Of a stretch of DNA of 59,837 nt, positions 7,866 to 15,239 are shown in pieces (within the stretch, counting starts at the first letter, position 1; every line of letters starts with the position of its first letter). The stretch covers positions 1 to 59,837 of the forward strand of contig DJSW01000017.1 in NCBI GenBank assembly GCA_002439085.1, read 5' to 3'. Below the pieces are notes generated by a model. It was given only the letters and a program-made list of their open reading frames with translations. It ran no database searches and was not told the DNA's origin. This DNA comes from Alphaproteobacteria bacterium UBA6324 (GTDB taxonomy: Bacteria > Pseudomonadota > Alphaproteobacteria > CAAGCB01 > CAG-977). Made by a program: the position numbers and the translations under genes.

Positions 7866-9051
7866 CCCCGTCTGGCAATCCGTCCCGCAAATCGGGAAAA
7901 TCCTGTCCGCCCTGAAAGGAAAGGCGCGGTTCGTCGGCGGATGCGTCCGCGACACGCTGGCCGGACGGGAACCCGCCGACATCGACATGGCGACGCCGTT
8001 GAAACCCGCCGCCGTCATGGGGATTTTGAAAAAGCGGGGCTTCACCGTCCTGCCGACCGGATTTTTATACGGCACGGTGACGGTTTTGACGGGCGACGAC
8101 CGCTTTCCGACCATTGAAATGACGACCCTGCGCCGCGACATCGAAAACGACGGACGGCGGCCGAAAGTCGTTTACACCAAGGATTGGGAGGAAGACGCCG
8201 CGCGGCGCGATTTCACGTTCAACGCCTTGTACGCCGATTTCGACGGCACCGTTTACGATTATTGCGGCGGCGTTCGGGATTTGAATGACGGGCGTGTGCG
8301 GTTCATCGGCGACCCCGCCCAAAGAATCGGCGAAGACTGCCTGCGCATTCTGCGTTACTTCCGTTTTCTGGCGCGATTCGACGCCGAACCCGACGCCGCG
8401 ACGATGGACGCCTGCCGGTCGGGAGGCGGCGGGCTGGCGCGTCTGTCGCTCGACCGCACGCGGCGGGAACTGTTCAAGCTGGTCGAAACGGACAACGCCG
8501 CCCGCGGATTGAGCGCCATGAACGACACCGGTTTGCTGGAAATATACTTTCCGGCGCAAGGATTGCCCGTTCTGAACCGTTTTCTGCACCTGTTCCCCGC
8601 CGCGTGCCTGCCGTTCCGGCTGGCGGCGCTGTATGGCGTGACGCCGGAGGGCGTGGAGGCGGCGACGCAACGCTGGCAGCTGTCCAAAACCCAAAGAAAA
8701 CCGATGATGCTGGCGGCGTCGTTCGACCGTTCAAAGCCGCACGAAAGCTATACGGACAACGACGTTTTCCGCTTTGCCGTCCGTTTTCGCAAAACCGGAA
8801 CGGACGAGGTTTTGTCCTTGTTCGCATCCGTTGACGACAACGACGGCTGGCTGTCGCTTTGCGAAAAATGCCGCGATGTCGAAATTCCGCCGTTCCGTTT
8901 TTCCGGCGGGGATTTGGCGGAATTGGTCAAGAAAAACCAAATCAAAGCCGCCCTTGAACAAGTTCACGAACACTGGCTGGCGGAAAACGGGAGGATCGGC
9001 CGCGCCGGATTGCTGGATTTCGCGCGGGAACGCTTTACTCCCCGCCGTTGA
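7852..9051 (+). CDS. CCA tRNA nucleotidyltransferase / poly(A) polymerase-type
   Basis: Adds or repairs the 3' CCA end of tRNAs. The 399-residue protein has the class II nucleotidyltransferase head FVGGCVRDTLAGREPADIDM, with GG-x-VRD at 29-34 and the metal-binding DID at 43-45. The RRDFTFNALYAD motif and DLNDGRVRFIGDP are followed by RILRYFRF. Both tRNAs in this window already encode CCA, so repair is a likely duty, though other tRNAs may need it. It could also be a poly(A) polymerase of the same superfamily; length and context favour CCA addition. The 3' end overlaps the convergent dnaB by 17 bases. Confidence 0.88.
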   Translation: MRLNDPVWQSVPQIGKILSALKGKARFVGGCVRDTLAGREPADIDMATPLKPAAVMGILKKRGFTVLPTGFLYGTVTVLTGDDRFPTIEMTTLRRDIENDGRRPKVVYTKDWEEDAARRDFTFNALYADFDGTVYDYCGGVRDLNDGRVRFIGDPAQRIGEDCLRILRYFRFLARFDAEPDAATMDACRSGGGGLARLSLDRTRRELFKLVETDNAARGLSAMNDTGLLEIYFPAQGLPVLNRFLHLFPAACLPFRLAALYGVTPEGVEAATQRWQLSKTQRKPMMLAASFDRSKPHESYTDNDVFRFAVRFRKTGTDEVLSLFASVDDNDGWLSLCEKCRDVEIPPFRFSGGDLAELVKKNQIKAALEQVHEHWLAENGRIGRAGLLDFARERFTPRR

Positions 9052-10510
9052 AATCGGGATTGATCCAATCGCCGAAACGGGTAAACTGCCCCTCGAACGA
9101 CAGGTCGATCGTCCCCAGCGAACCGTGACGCTGCTTGGCGATGATCAGTTCGGCCTTCTTTTCCAAATCGACCAGAGATTTTTCCCATTTGCGGATACGG
9201 TCGTTGAACTTGTCCTCGGTTTCGTTCTGGCGTTGGACGGGAACGCTGTTTTTGATGTAATAGTGTTCGCGGAACACGAACATCACGATGTCCGCGTCCT
9301 GTTCGATGGAACCCGAATCACGCAAGTCGGACAACAGCGGCCGTTTGTCTTCGCGCTGTTCGACCGCGCGGCTCAGCTGGGACAAGACAAGGACGGGAAC
9401 GTTCAAATCTTTTGCCATAATCTTCAGCAAACGCGTCGTTTCCGTCAATCCGCGCACCATGTCGCCTTTGTAAACCGACGTGGACATATCAATCAGCTGC
9501 AAATAGTCGATGACGACCAGCCCCAACCCTTTGGATGAGTCGCGTTTCAAACGGCGGCACCGGTTGTGAATCGCCGCGACGGTCAATCCAGGGGTGTCGT
9601 CAACGAACAGTGGGACTTTTTCCAAATCGGCCGCGAATCCGACGACGCGGCGGAATTCATCCGTCGTGATTTTTCCGTTGCGCAGTTTGTCCGACGCGAT
9701 TTGCGTTTCCATGGCCAGAATACGCCCCGCCAGCTGGGACGCCGACATTTCCAGCGAAAAAAACGCGACTCCTTTTCTTTCCTTGCCTTTTTGGATGTCT
9801 TCCAAAAAACTGCGCGCCGTGTTGAACGCCAGACAGGTGGCGAAAGCGGTTTTTCCCATACCGGGACGGCCGGCCAAAATCAACAGGTCGGATTTGTGCA
9901 GCCCGCCCATTTTGTTGTCCAGATCGCGGAATCCGGTTGAAACGCCGGAAATGCCGTCGGGGTTTTTCTTGGCTTCGGACACTTCCTGAATAACCTCGGT
10001 CAGCGTATCGACGAACGGTTTGGGCCCGCCCTCGATCTGCCCCTCCGTCCCCAGTTCGTACAGCTTTTTTTCCGCGCGCGCCATTTGCATCGACGCGTCG
10101 TCCTCCAGATTGACGGCGTAGGCGTCGTTGACGATGTCCGTCCCCAATCCGATCAGCTGGCGGCGGATGTAGCGGTCGAAAATCAGCTTGGCGTAATCTT
10201 CGGCGTTGATGATCGTGACCGCCGTCGCGGCCAGATCCATCAGATATTTCGCCCCGCCGACCTCGTCCAGCGTGCCGTCGTTGGCCAGATAGCCTTTCAG
10301 CGTCACGGGATCGGCGGAATGACCGCGGCCGTGCAGCGCCAGAATCGCCTGATAGATCGCGGCGTGGACGGGGCTGGCGAAATGAACGGGTTTTAAAAAT
10401 TCGGACACCTTTTCCAAAGCGTGGTTGTTGGTCAGAATCGCGCCCAGCAAAGCCTGTTCCGCTTCGATGTTCTGCGGCGGCATACGGACGGGGATTTCAT
10501 CGGAATTCAT
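9035..10510 (-). CDS. dnaB: Replicative DNA helicase
   Basis: Ring-shaped 5'-3' helicase that unwinds DNA at the replication fork. The 491-residue protein has the N-terminal primase-binding domain (MPPQNIEAEQALLGAIL) and a RecA-type motor with Walker A GRPGMGKTA and Walker B region LVVIDYLQLI. SQLSRAVEQREDKRPLLSDL and the arginine-finger region near GSIEQDADIVMF follow. No intein interrupts it. ATG at 10510 is preferred to the in-frame start at 10537 because AAGGA lies upstream and homologs start near this point. It is the last gene of rpsF-rpsR-rplI-dnaB, a common bacterial order. Confidence 0.97.
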   Translation of the reverse strand: MNSDEIPVRMPPQNIEAEQALLGAILTNNHALEKVSEFLKPVHFASPVHAAIYQAILALHGRGHSADPVTLKGYLANDGTLDEVGGAKYLMDLAATAVTIINAEDYAKLIFDRYIRRQLIGLGTDIVNDAYAVNLEDDASMQMARAEKKLYELGTEGQIEGGPKPFVDTLTEVIQEVSEAKKNPDGISGVSTGFRDLDNKMGGLHKSDLLILAGRPGMGKTAFATCLAFNTARSFLEDIQKGKERKGVAFFSLEMSASQLAGRILAMETQIASDKLRNGKITTDEFRRVVGFAADLEKVPLFVDDTPGLTVAAIHNRCRRLKRDSSKGLGLVVIDYLQLIDMSTSVYKGDMVRGLTETTRLLKIMAKDLNVPVLVLSQLSRAVEQREDKRPLLSDLRDSGSIEQDADIVMFVFREHYYIKNSVPVQRQNETEDKFNDRIRKWEKSLVDLEKKAELIIAKQRHGSLGTIDLSFEGQFTRFGDWINPDFNGGE

Positions 10511-10587
10511 GGGCGGTGTCCTTTTTTGAAAAAACAACGGCGGGAGGCTTTTGCAAGTCCCCCGCCTTTGATCGGTTCAAGCCAAAA

Positions 10588-11136
10588 TCAAGCGTTGGCA
10601 GCTTCGGCTTCAAAAGCTTCGGTCGCGTCGGCGGCGGCTTCGGCCTTGGCGGCGGCTTTCGCGGCGGCCTTGGCGTTGCGTTCGGCTTCTTCAACGGAAC
10701 GGGCGACCGTCACGTTGATCATGCGGCTGACGTCCGGATGCAGAATGATGCGGATTCCGTACGTTCCGATTTCCTTCAGCGGCTGATCCAGAACAACCTG
10801 ACGGCGTTCAATGTCATAGCCGGCGTCGCGAACGGCGTCGCGAACGTCACGACCGGTGACGGACCCGTACAGCTGACCGGTTTCGGCGGCCTGACGGACG
10901 ATGAGCAGATTCAAACCTTCCATCTTCGCGGAAACCTGTTCGGCTTCTTCGCGGCGTTTCAGGTTCGCGGCTTCCAACTGCGCCTTGCGGGATTCAAACA
11001 AGGCCAGATTTTCCTTGTTCGAACGCAGGGCTTTGGCCTGCGGCAACAGGTAGTTGCGGGCGAATCCGGGCTTCACGCGGACGATGTCGCCCATCTGACC
11101 CAATTTTTCAATGCGTTCCAGCAAAATAACTTCCAT
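10588..11136 (-). CDS. rplI: 50S ribosomal protein L9
   Basis: Binds 23S rRNA at the base of the L1 stalk. The 182-residue protein begins MEVILLERIEKLGQMGDIV and contains KPGFARNYLLPQAKAL, the L9 signature. The second domain (GQLYGSVTGRDV) follows, and a 30-residue Ala/Lys/Glu-rich C-terminal extension makes it longer than the usual 150 residues, as in many alphaproteobacteria. ATG at 11136 has GGAGGAG seven bases upstream; a TTG two codons earlier is unlikely. It lies between rpsR and dnaB in one operon. Confidence 0.97.
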   Translation of the reverse strand: MEVILLERIEKLGQMGDIVRVKPGFARNYLLPQAKALRSNKENLALFESRKAQLEAANLKRREEAEQVSAKMEGLNLLIVRQAAETGQLYGSVTGRDVRDAVRDAGYDIERRQVVLDQPLKEIGTYGIRIILHPDVSRMINVTVARSVEEAERNAKAAAKAAAKAEAAADATEAFEAEAANA

Positions 11137-11150
11137 GGTCAAACTCCTCC

Positions 11151-11387
11151 TCAGTCCATGACATAAGGCAGCAGGCCCAGATAGCGGGCGCGCTTGATAG
11201 CCTTGGCCAATTCGCGCTGTTTCTTGACGGAAACGGCGGTGATGCGGCTGGGAACGATTTTGCCGCGTTCGGAAATGAAACGCTGCAACAGCTTGATGTC
11301 TTTGTAATCAATCTTCGGCGCGTCTTTGGCCGCGAACGGGCAGGCTTTGCGACGGCGGAAGAACGGACGGCGTGTATTGGCTACCAT
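11151..11387 (-). CDS. rpsR: 30S ribosomal protein S18
   Basis: A 78-residue small-subunit protein that pairs with S6 on the platform. It has FFRRRKACPF, DYKDIKLLQRFI and GKIVPSRITAVSVKKQRELAKAIKRARYL in consecutive blocks, all highly conserved. Its ATG shares one base with the rpsF stop (TAATG), so translation is coupled. GAGG is placed upstream within the end of rpsF. Confidence 0.97.
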   Translation of the reverse strand: MVANTRRPFFRRRKACPFAAKDAPKIDYKDIKLLQRFISERGKIVPSRITAVSVKKQRELAKAIKRARYLGLLPYVMD

Positions 11388-11782
11388 TAGAATTCCTCGC
11401 TTTCATCTTCGTTATCAAACTTGTCGTCGAATTTTTTGCCGCGACCTTTAACATCTTTACCTTTGTAAGACATCATGGCGGACGGGCCTTCTTCCAATTC
11501 TTCGACGCGGACGGACAGATAGCGGATGACGTCTTCGTCAAAGCGCATCTGGCGTTCCAGTTCGATCAGCGCCTTTGCGGGGGCGTCGATGTTGAACAGG
11601 ACGTAATGTCCCTTGCGGTTTTTGTGCATACGGTAGGCCAGAGAACGCAGTCCCCAGTTTTCCTTTTTCGTAACTTTGCCGCCGTTGGCCGTGACGACGC
11701 CTTCAAAGCGTTCGATCAAAGCGTCAACCTGAGAAGCGGCGATATCCTGACGTGCGATGAACACGCTTTCATATAAAGCCAT
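11387..11782 (-). CDS. rpsF: 30S ribosomal protein S6
   Basis: A 131-residue small-subunit protein, first gene of rpsF-rpsR-rplI-dnaB. It begins MALYESVFIARQD and contains WGLRSLAYRMHKNRKGHYVL, the S6 core. The C-terminal 35 residues are a charged, probably disordered tail (GKDVKGRGKKFDDKFDNEDE), usual in alphaproteobacteria. AAGGAG lies in front of the start. A strong promoter (11897-11925) and a structured leader precede it. Confidence 0.97.
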   Translation of the reverse strand: MALYESVFIARQDIAASQVDALIERFEGVVTANGGKVTKKENWGLRSLAYRMHKNRKGHYVLFNIDAPAKALIELERQMRFDEDVIRYLSVRVEELEEGPSAMMSYKGKDVKGRGKKFDDKFDNEDESEEF

Positions 11783-11890
11783 TTAACAAATCTCCTTTTG
11801 GCTTCTCTCAATTTCAAAAAACGCGCCGTCCCCCATGGACGACCGCCTTGAAACATAGCCGGTCCGTTATGCCGGCAAGGAGTAAACGGA
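11783..11890 (-). promoter_or_regulatory. Structured 5' leader of rpsF operon
   Basis: Between the predicted transcription start and the rpsF ATG lie about 105 bases with two hairpins: GCCGG 11858-11862 with CCGGC 11872-11876, and CGTCC 11827-11831 with GGACG 11837-11841. Leaders that bind the S6:S18 complex are known in front of rpsF in many bacteria, so autoregulation is plausible. I could not match the conserved motif with certainty. Confidence 0.35.
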
Positions 11891-11896
11891 AACTGA

Positions 11897-11925
11897 AATA
11901 TACGCAGCCTTTTCACGGATTGCAA
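11897..11925 (-). promoter_or_regulatory. Sigma-70-type promoter of rpsF operon
   Basis: On the minus strand TTGCAA (-35, 11920-11925) is separated by exactly 17 bases from TATATT (-10, 11897-11902). It lies 115 bases upstream of rpsF. Confidence 0.75.
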
Positions 11926-12003
11926 GGAAATGATTCAAAAAAAGACGGGCGGACGGGCGCGCGGCCTTTTATCGAAAAAACAGATTTTTTGTCAAAAAAT
12001 TCC

Positions 12004-12032
12004 TTTGTCTTTTTCCGTTCATTCTGTATAAT
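12004..12032 (+). promoter_or_regulatory. Promoter of the 12065-13794 gene pair
   Basis: A perfect -10 box TATAAT (12027-12032) follows a weak -35 (TTTGTC, 12004-12009) with 17 bases between them. The start codon of the first gene lies 33 bases further on. Confidence 0.6.
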
Positions 12033-12064
12033 AGGGCTTTCACTGATATGAAACGGGTGATGGA

Positions 12065-12796
12065 ATGGACAATGCTTTTGCCGATAAAACGGAAACCGCG
12101 CTGATCGCCGAACGCTCGGCCGTTCTGGCCGCGCCCGCCGTTGACGAAAACGCCCTGCGCGCGCTGGAGGACGAGGCCGCGCGCCGCTTGAACGCCTATC
12201 TGGCCGGCGGCGCCGACGTCGATGTTGACGAATCGCCCCTGTTCTACGCCTTTATCAAGGTTTTCGGCGAAACGGAAAACGCGGATCTGCGTGTTCTGGC
12301 TAAAAAGGCCGAAGCGAAAATCACCCCCGTTTTAAAACAGTTCGACCATATGGCGGGATATGACAATCTGGCCAAAATCTCGCCCGAGGAAATCGAACGC
12401 AACATCACCGATCTGGACGGTTTCGAGCGAATCGACCCGTTCAAGCGCGACGCGGACGGAAAATTCGCTTTTGAACAGTTCGCGCCGGTTTTCAGAGTGC
12501 TGTCCAACGTCGAAATCGTTGACGACGACGACGGCGCCGTTTCGGAACTGAACGAAACGTTCATGGAAACGGTGCTGGAAACGGCCAGAATGAAAACGTA
12601 TATGCGGCTGTGCGTTTCCGATCGCGAAATAACGCAACAGGATTACCTGTCCGAACTGCAGTTTGAAATGGAAAAGGCCGTCGTCGTCCTGTTCGTCATG
12701 GACAAGACGTCCGGTGTCGAATTTCCGATGGACGCGGCGCAGGTCGGGAAAATCCACCAAGAGTTCCAAAAATTGATTGACGTTCTTGATGAATAG
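12065..12796 (+). CDS. Uncharacterised 243-residue acidic protein
   Basis: I do not recognise this protein. It is strongly acidic, soluble and probably mostly helical; it has no signal peptide or membrane segment. Features are an Ala/Glu-rich N-terminus, KISPEEIERNITDLDGFERI in the middle, an acidic run VDDDDG (about 157-162), and a hydrophobic helix at EKAVVVLFVMD (about 209-219). The ATG follows a weak purine stretch (GATGGA). It is eight bases upstream of the next unknown gene, with which it shares a promoter, so the two probably work together. Confidence 0.75.
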   Translation: MDNAFADKTETALIAERSAVLAAPAVDENALRALEDEAARRLNAYLAGGADVDVDESPLFYAFIKVFGETENADLRVLAKKAEAKITPVLKQFDHMAGYDNLAKISPEEIERNITDLDGFERIDPFKRDADGKFAFEQFAPVFRVLSNVEIVDDDDGAVSELNETFMETVLETARMKTYMRLCVSDREITQQDYLSELQFEMEKAVVVLFVMDKTSGVEFPMDAAQVGKIHQEFQKLIDVLDE

Positions 12797-12804
12797 GTGA
12801 CGAA

Positions 12805-13794
12805 ATGACGGAATCCGTTAAACAAGACACTTCAAAAAAGAAACTGACCCTGCGCAGCAGCACGGTGGAAACGTACGTTTCCGGCGCGACGCAGTTTATT
12901 ATGAACGCCAAGGCGCGTTTGCGGCAGAAAAAGGAAAAGATCATCCGCGCCGTCCCCCTGTTGGACAAGATTTCGCGCAAATGCAAAGCGTTTGATTTAC
13001 GCATGGAACGCAAATACGGGCAGGTTTACACCAAACTGCGCGACAGTTCCAAAAACATCGCCCGCACCGTTTTGGCGGCGCAGCTGTTCGGCGTCCCCGG
13101 CGTGATCGGTATGTGCGCTTATAAAACTTGCGAAAAGGCGTTGTCTTTGCTGGAACCCGCGCAGCAGGCGAAGCAGAACGGCGAAATCAGACACCTGTCG
13201 GAATACTTCAAACGCAACAAAGGCGAAGCGGGCTTCACCATGACATCGGGTTCCATCAGCATCGCGATGATGGCTTGCGATGTCGCCGGCGATTACGCGG
13301 CCAAAGGCGTTCTGCGCGTCGGCAAAGCGTCCCTGCTGATTGCGCCCGAAGCCAAAAAGCTTGCCACTACGACGGGCAAATGGTTGCGCGGCAAAGAGGG
13401 TTTCGAGGAAGTCAAACGCGACGCCGCCGTCATGGGCATCACGTTCGGAACCTATTTCGTTTCCGACGTTCCGATGACGCGCGGTTCGGGAAAACCCGAA
13501 ACGGCCGTTCCCGTCAAACGCCCGAAAAATTCAACCGTCAGCAAATATTGGGATCAGGTGCGCAAGCTGTTCGCGGACGGATACGGCAATCCCGGCGGCA
13601 TGATCACCGCGCCTGTCGCAGAACGTCCGGCGGCGAAAGCGGTTGAAAAAACGGAACCGGCGAACCCCGCCGCGCCCAAGGATCAGCCGAAATCGTCGTT
13701 CAGGAACGACATCAACAAATTGTACGCGTCCGGCATCGGCAATCCCGGCGGCATGATCACCGTCTATGACATTAAAAAACAAGGCGGACGCTGA
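12805..13794 (+). CDS. Uncharacterised 329-residue protein with duplicated GNPGGMIT motif
   Basis: Not recognised. The first 110 residues are rich in Lys and Arg. Two moderately hydrophobic stretches follow (about 88-105, VLAAQLFGVPGVIGMCAY, and 144-160), which might touch a membrane. The last 90 residues are disordered and Pro/Ala-rich and carry two copies of one short motif: KLFADGYGNPGGMIT (254-268) and KLYASGIGNPGGMIT (305-319). The second copy lies almost at the C-terminus. Repeated terminal peptides of this sort often bind a partner, but that is a guess. It forms a pair with the acidic gene upstream: one protein basic, one acidic. A terminator follows at once. Confidence 0.75.
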   Translation: MTESVKQDTSKKKLTLRSSTVETYVSGATQFIMNAKARLRQKKEKIIRAVPLLDKISRKCKAFDLRMERKYGQVYTKLRDSSKNIARTVLAAQLFGVPGVIGMCAYKTCEKALSLLEPAQQAKQNGEIRHLSEYFKRNKGEAGFTMTSGSISIAMMACDVAGDYAAKGVLRVGKASLLIAPEAKKLATTTGKWLRGKEGFEEVKRDAAVMGITFGTYFVSDVPMTRGSGKPETAVPVKRPKNSTVSKYWDQVRKLFADGYGNPGGMITAPVAERPAAKAVEKTEPANPAAPKDQPKSSFRNDINKLYASGIGNPGGMITVYDIKKQGGR

Positions 13795-13804
13795 ACAAAA
13801 TTTT

Positions 13805-13837
13805 AAACGGCTTCGGTTTTCATCGAAGCCGTTTTTT
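13805..13837. terminator. Bidirectional terminator
   Basis: Arms AAACGGCTTCG (13805-13815) and CGAAGCCGTTT (13824-13834) form an 11-base stem followed on the plus strand by six T. It serves the gene ending at 13794 and, with a weaker T-run, the convergent HxlR gene. Confidence 0.85.
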
Positions 13838-13846
13838 ATAACATCG

Positions 13847-14134
13847 TCACAATTTTCCGGTTTTGTATCTCGTCCCCCAATCGGCCATGGAATCAATGAT
13901 GGGCTTTAACGACATTCCCATGGCGTTCAGGCTGTATTCGACGCGCGGCGGAACTTCGGCGTAAACGGCGCGGTTGATCAAGCCGTCGCTTTCCAATTCG
14001 CGCAAGTTCTGCGTCAGAACGCGCTGACTGATCCCCGTCAGGCTTTTGCGCAGTTCCCCAAAACGTTTTTTCCCGCCCGTCAAATCGCGGATGATCAGCA
14101 ATTTCCATTTGTTGCCGATCAAATTGATCGTCAC
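13847..14134 (-). CDS. HxlR-family winged-helix regulator, possibly 5'-shortened
   Basis: A 95-residue DNA-binding protein of the HxlR/MarR-like family, whose members often sense electrophiles or redox state. The wHTH is clear: NLIGNKWKLLIIRDL, KRFGELRKSL-x-GISQRVLTQNLRELESDGLINR, then VPPRVEYSLNAMG. The usual first residues, with the conserved CP pair and sensing cysteine just before the T-x-x-x-IG-x-KW block, are not there. GTG at 14134 is the only start codon after an in-frame TAA 18 bases upstream, and it lacks a ribosome binding site. Translating upstream gives KGFTPSG, which fits the missing part only loosely. The gene may be truncated or misread by one frameshift. Confidence 0.75.
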   Translation of the reverse strand: MTINLIGNKWKLLIIRDLTGGKKRFGELRKSLTGISQRVLTQNLRELESDGLINRAVYAEVPPRVEYSLNAMGMSLKPIIDSMADWGTRYKTGKL

Positions 14135-14167
14135 GCCCGACGGCGTGAAACCCTTTTAATCAAACGC

Positions 14168-14194
14168 AAACGGCGGGAACGTTTCCCGCCGTTT
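14168..14194. other. Strong inverted repeat upstream of HxlR gene
   Basis: AAACGGCGGGAA and TTCCCGCCGTTT form a 12-base stem with a tiny loop (14168-14194). There is no good T-run on either side. It may be a back-up terminator after tRNA-Glu or an operator-like palindrome for the HxlR regulator. Confidence 0.5.
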
Positions 14195-14241
14195 TGCCCG
14201 CGAACCATCAAACCTAAAAAAACGCCGTTTTCCGGATACAA

Positions 14242-14267
14242 AAAATCCACCTTTGCAGGTGGATTTT
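14242..14267 (-). terminator. Terminator of tRNA-Glu
   Basis: AAATCCACCT / AGGTGGATTT stem with a four-base loop, followed on the minus strand by a run of T, directly after the tRNA 3' end. Confidence 0.85.
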
Positions 14268-14271
14268 AATT

Positions 14272-14347
14272 TGGCGACCCCAGGGGGATTCGAACCCCCG
14301 TTACCGCCGTGAAAGGGCGATGTCCTAGGCCTCTAGACGATGGGGTC
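14272..14347 (-). tRNA. tRNA-Glu (anticodon TTC)
   Basis: A 76-base cloverleaf read on the minus strand, with acceptor GACCCCA pairing TGGGGTC, D-arm GTCTAGAGGCCTAGGAC, anticodon loop CTTTCAC, T-arm GGGGGTTCGAATCCCCC, and CCA encoded at 14272-14274. An ideal promoter lies upstream and a terminator downstream. Confidence 0.97.
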
Positions 14348-14366
14348 ATCGTTTCAAGTCGGGTTA

Positions 14367-14395
14367 TGTATAAAGGCAATCCGTCCCGACGTCAA
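14367..14395 (-). promoter_or_regulatory. Promoter of tRNA-Glu
   Basis: Minus-strand TTGACG (14390-14395), 17 bases, TATACA (14367-14372); the tRNA begins 20 bases downstream. Confidence 0.8.
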
Positions 14396-14430
14396 CATAT
14401 TTTTGCATTTGCGGCGTCTTTTTTTTCAAA

Positions 14431-15120
14431 TCAGTCGTAATTGCGCATCAAACCGACCAATTTTCCCTGAATCGTGATGCGTTCCGGACTGTAAATGCGG
14501 GTTTCGTACGCCTGATTGCACGGCACCAGCATAATTGAATTGCCTTTGCGCCGGATTCGTTTCAGGGTGACTTCGCATCCGTCCACCAGCGCGACGGCGA
14601 TTTCGCCGTTTTCGACATTGTCCGCGCGGCGGATGATTACCGTGTCGCCGTCCAGAATACCGGCTTCAATCATCGAATCGCCGGCGACGGTCAGGGCGTA
14701 GTGTTCCCCGTTGCCGATCATATTGGCCGGAACGGCGACGGTTTCGTTGCTGCGCAACGCTTCGATCGGCGTGCCGGCGGCGATTTTGCCGTAACGTGGC
14801 AATTCGACGGAATTGGCGACCAGATTTTCGCTAAGCCGCGTAAAGGATCGAGTCGTTTGGCGGTCAACAACCGTTTTCGCCGACAAGGCGGAATCGTCCG
14901 TCTGGTTATCGGGCAAACGCAAAACTTCCAGCGCGCGGGCGCGATTCGGCAACCGGCGGATGAACCCGCGTTCCTCCAACCCCGAAATCAACCGGTGGAT
15001 GCCCGATTTCGATTTCAGCCCGATTGCGTCCTTCATTTCATCAAACGACGGGGACACGCCGTCTTCACGCAATTTTTTTTCAATCAGCATCAACAGCTGG
15101 TATTGTCTTTTGGTCAGCAT
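14431..15120 (-). CDS. lexA: LexA repressor, SOS regulator
   Basis: Represses DNA-damage genes and cuts itself when RecA is activated. The 229-residue protein has an N-terminal wHTH (MLTKRQYQLLMLIEKKL, SPSFDEMKDAIGLKSKSGIH) and a C-terminal S24 peptidase domain. The cleavage site is Ala115-Gly116 in KIAAGTPIE, the catalytic Ser149 is in GDSM and the catalytic Lys187 in TLKR. The length suits the alphaproteobacterial type, which has a longer linker. The promoter carries one SOS box, so the gene represses itself. GGAGG precedes the ATG. Confidence 0.97.
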   Translation of the reverse strand: MLTKRQYQLLMLIEKKLREDGVSPSFDEMKDAIGLKSKSGIHRLISGLEERGFIRRLPNRARALEVLRLPDNQTDDSALSAKTVVDRQTTRSFTRLSENLVANSVELPRYGKIAAGTPIEALRSNETVAVPANMIGNGEHYALTVAGDSMIEAGILDGDTVIIRRADNVENGEIAVALVDGCEVTLKRIRRKGNSIMLVPCNQAYETRIYSPERITIQGKLVGLMRNYD

Positions 15121-15150
15121 GAAACCTCCGCGAACGAACTTTCTCTTTTT

Positions 15151-15165
15151 GTTCTACTTTAGTTC
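15151..15165 (-). promoter_or_regulatory. SOS box (LexA operator) of lexA
   Basis: On the minus strand GAAC-TAAAGTA-GAAC, an exact match to the alphaproteobacterial direct repeat GAAC-N7-GAAC. One half overlaps the proposed -10 box, which would block RNA polymerase. Confidence 0.9.
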
Positions 15166-15179
15166 CGTATTCTTGGCAA
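15151..15179 (-). promoter_or_regulatory. Promoter of lexA
   Basis: Minus-strand TTGCCA (15174-15179), 17 bases, TAGAAC (15151-15156). The SOS box lies within it. Confidence 0.55.
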
Positions 15180-15239
15180 GAATTTTTTTAATCTTTTCAA
15201 TTAGTATCCTGAACCATCCGGATTTGCAGGAGGCTTTTT

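Noticed and set aside
7551..8141. Upstream extension of the GNAT frame to 8141
   Set aside because: The extension is antisense to DUF6111 and the CCA gene and has no sequence similarity to GNAT proteins; ATG 7550 gives a complete domain.
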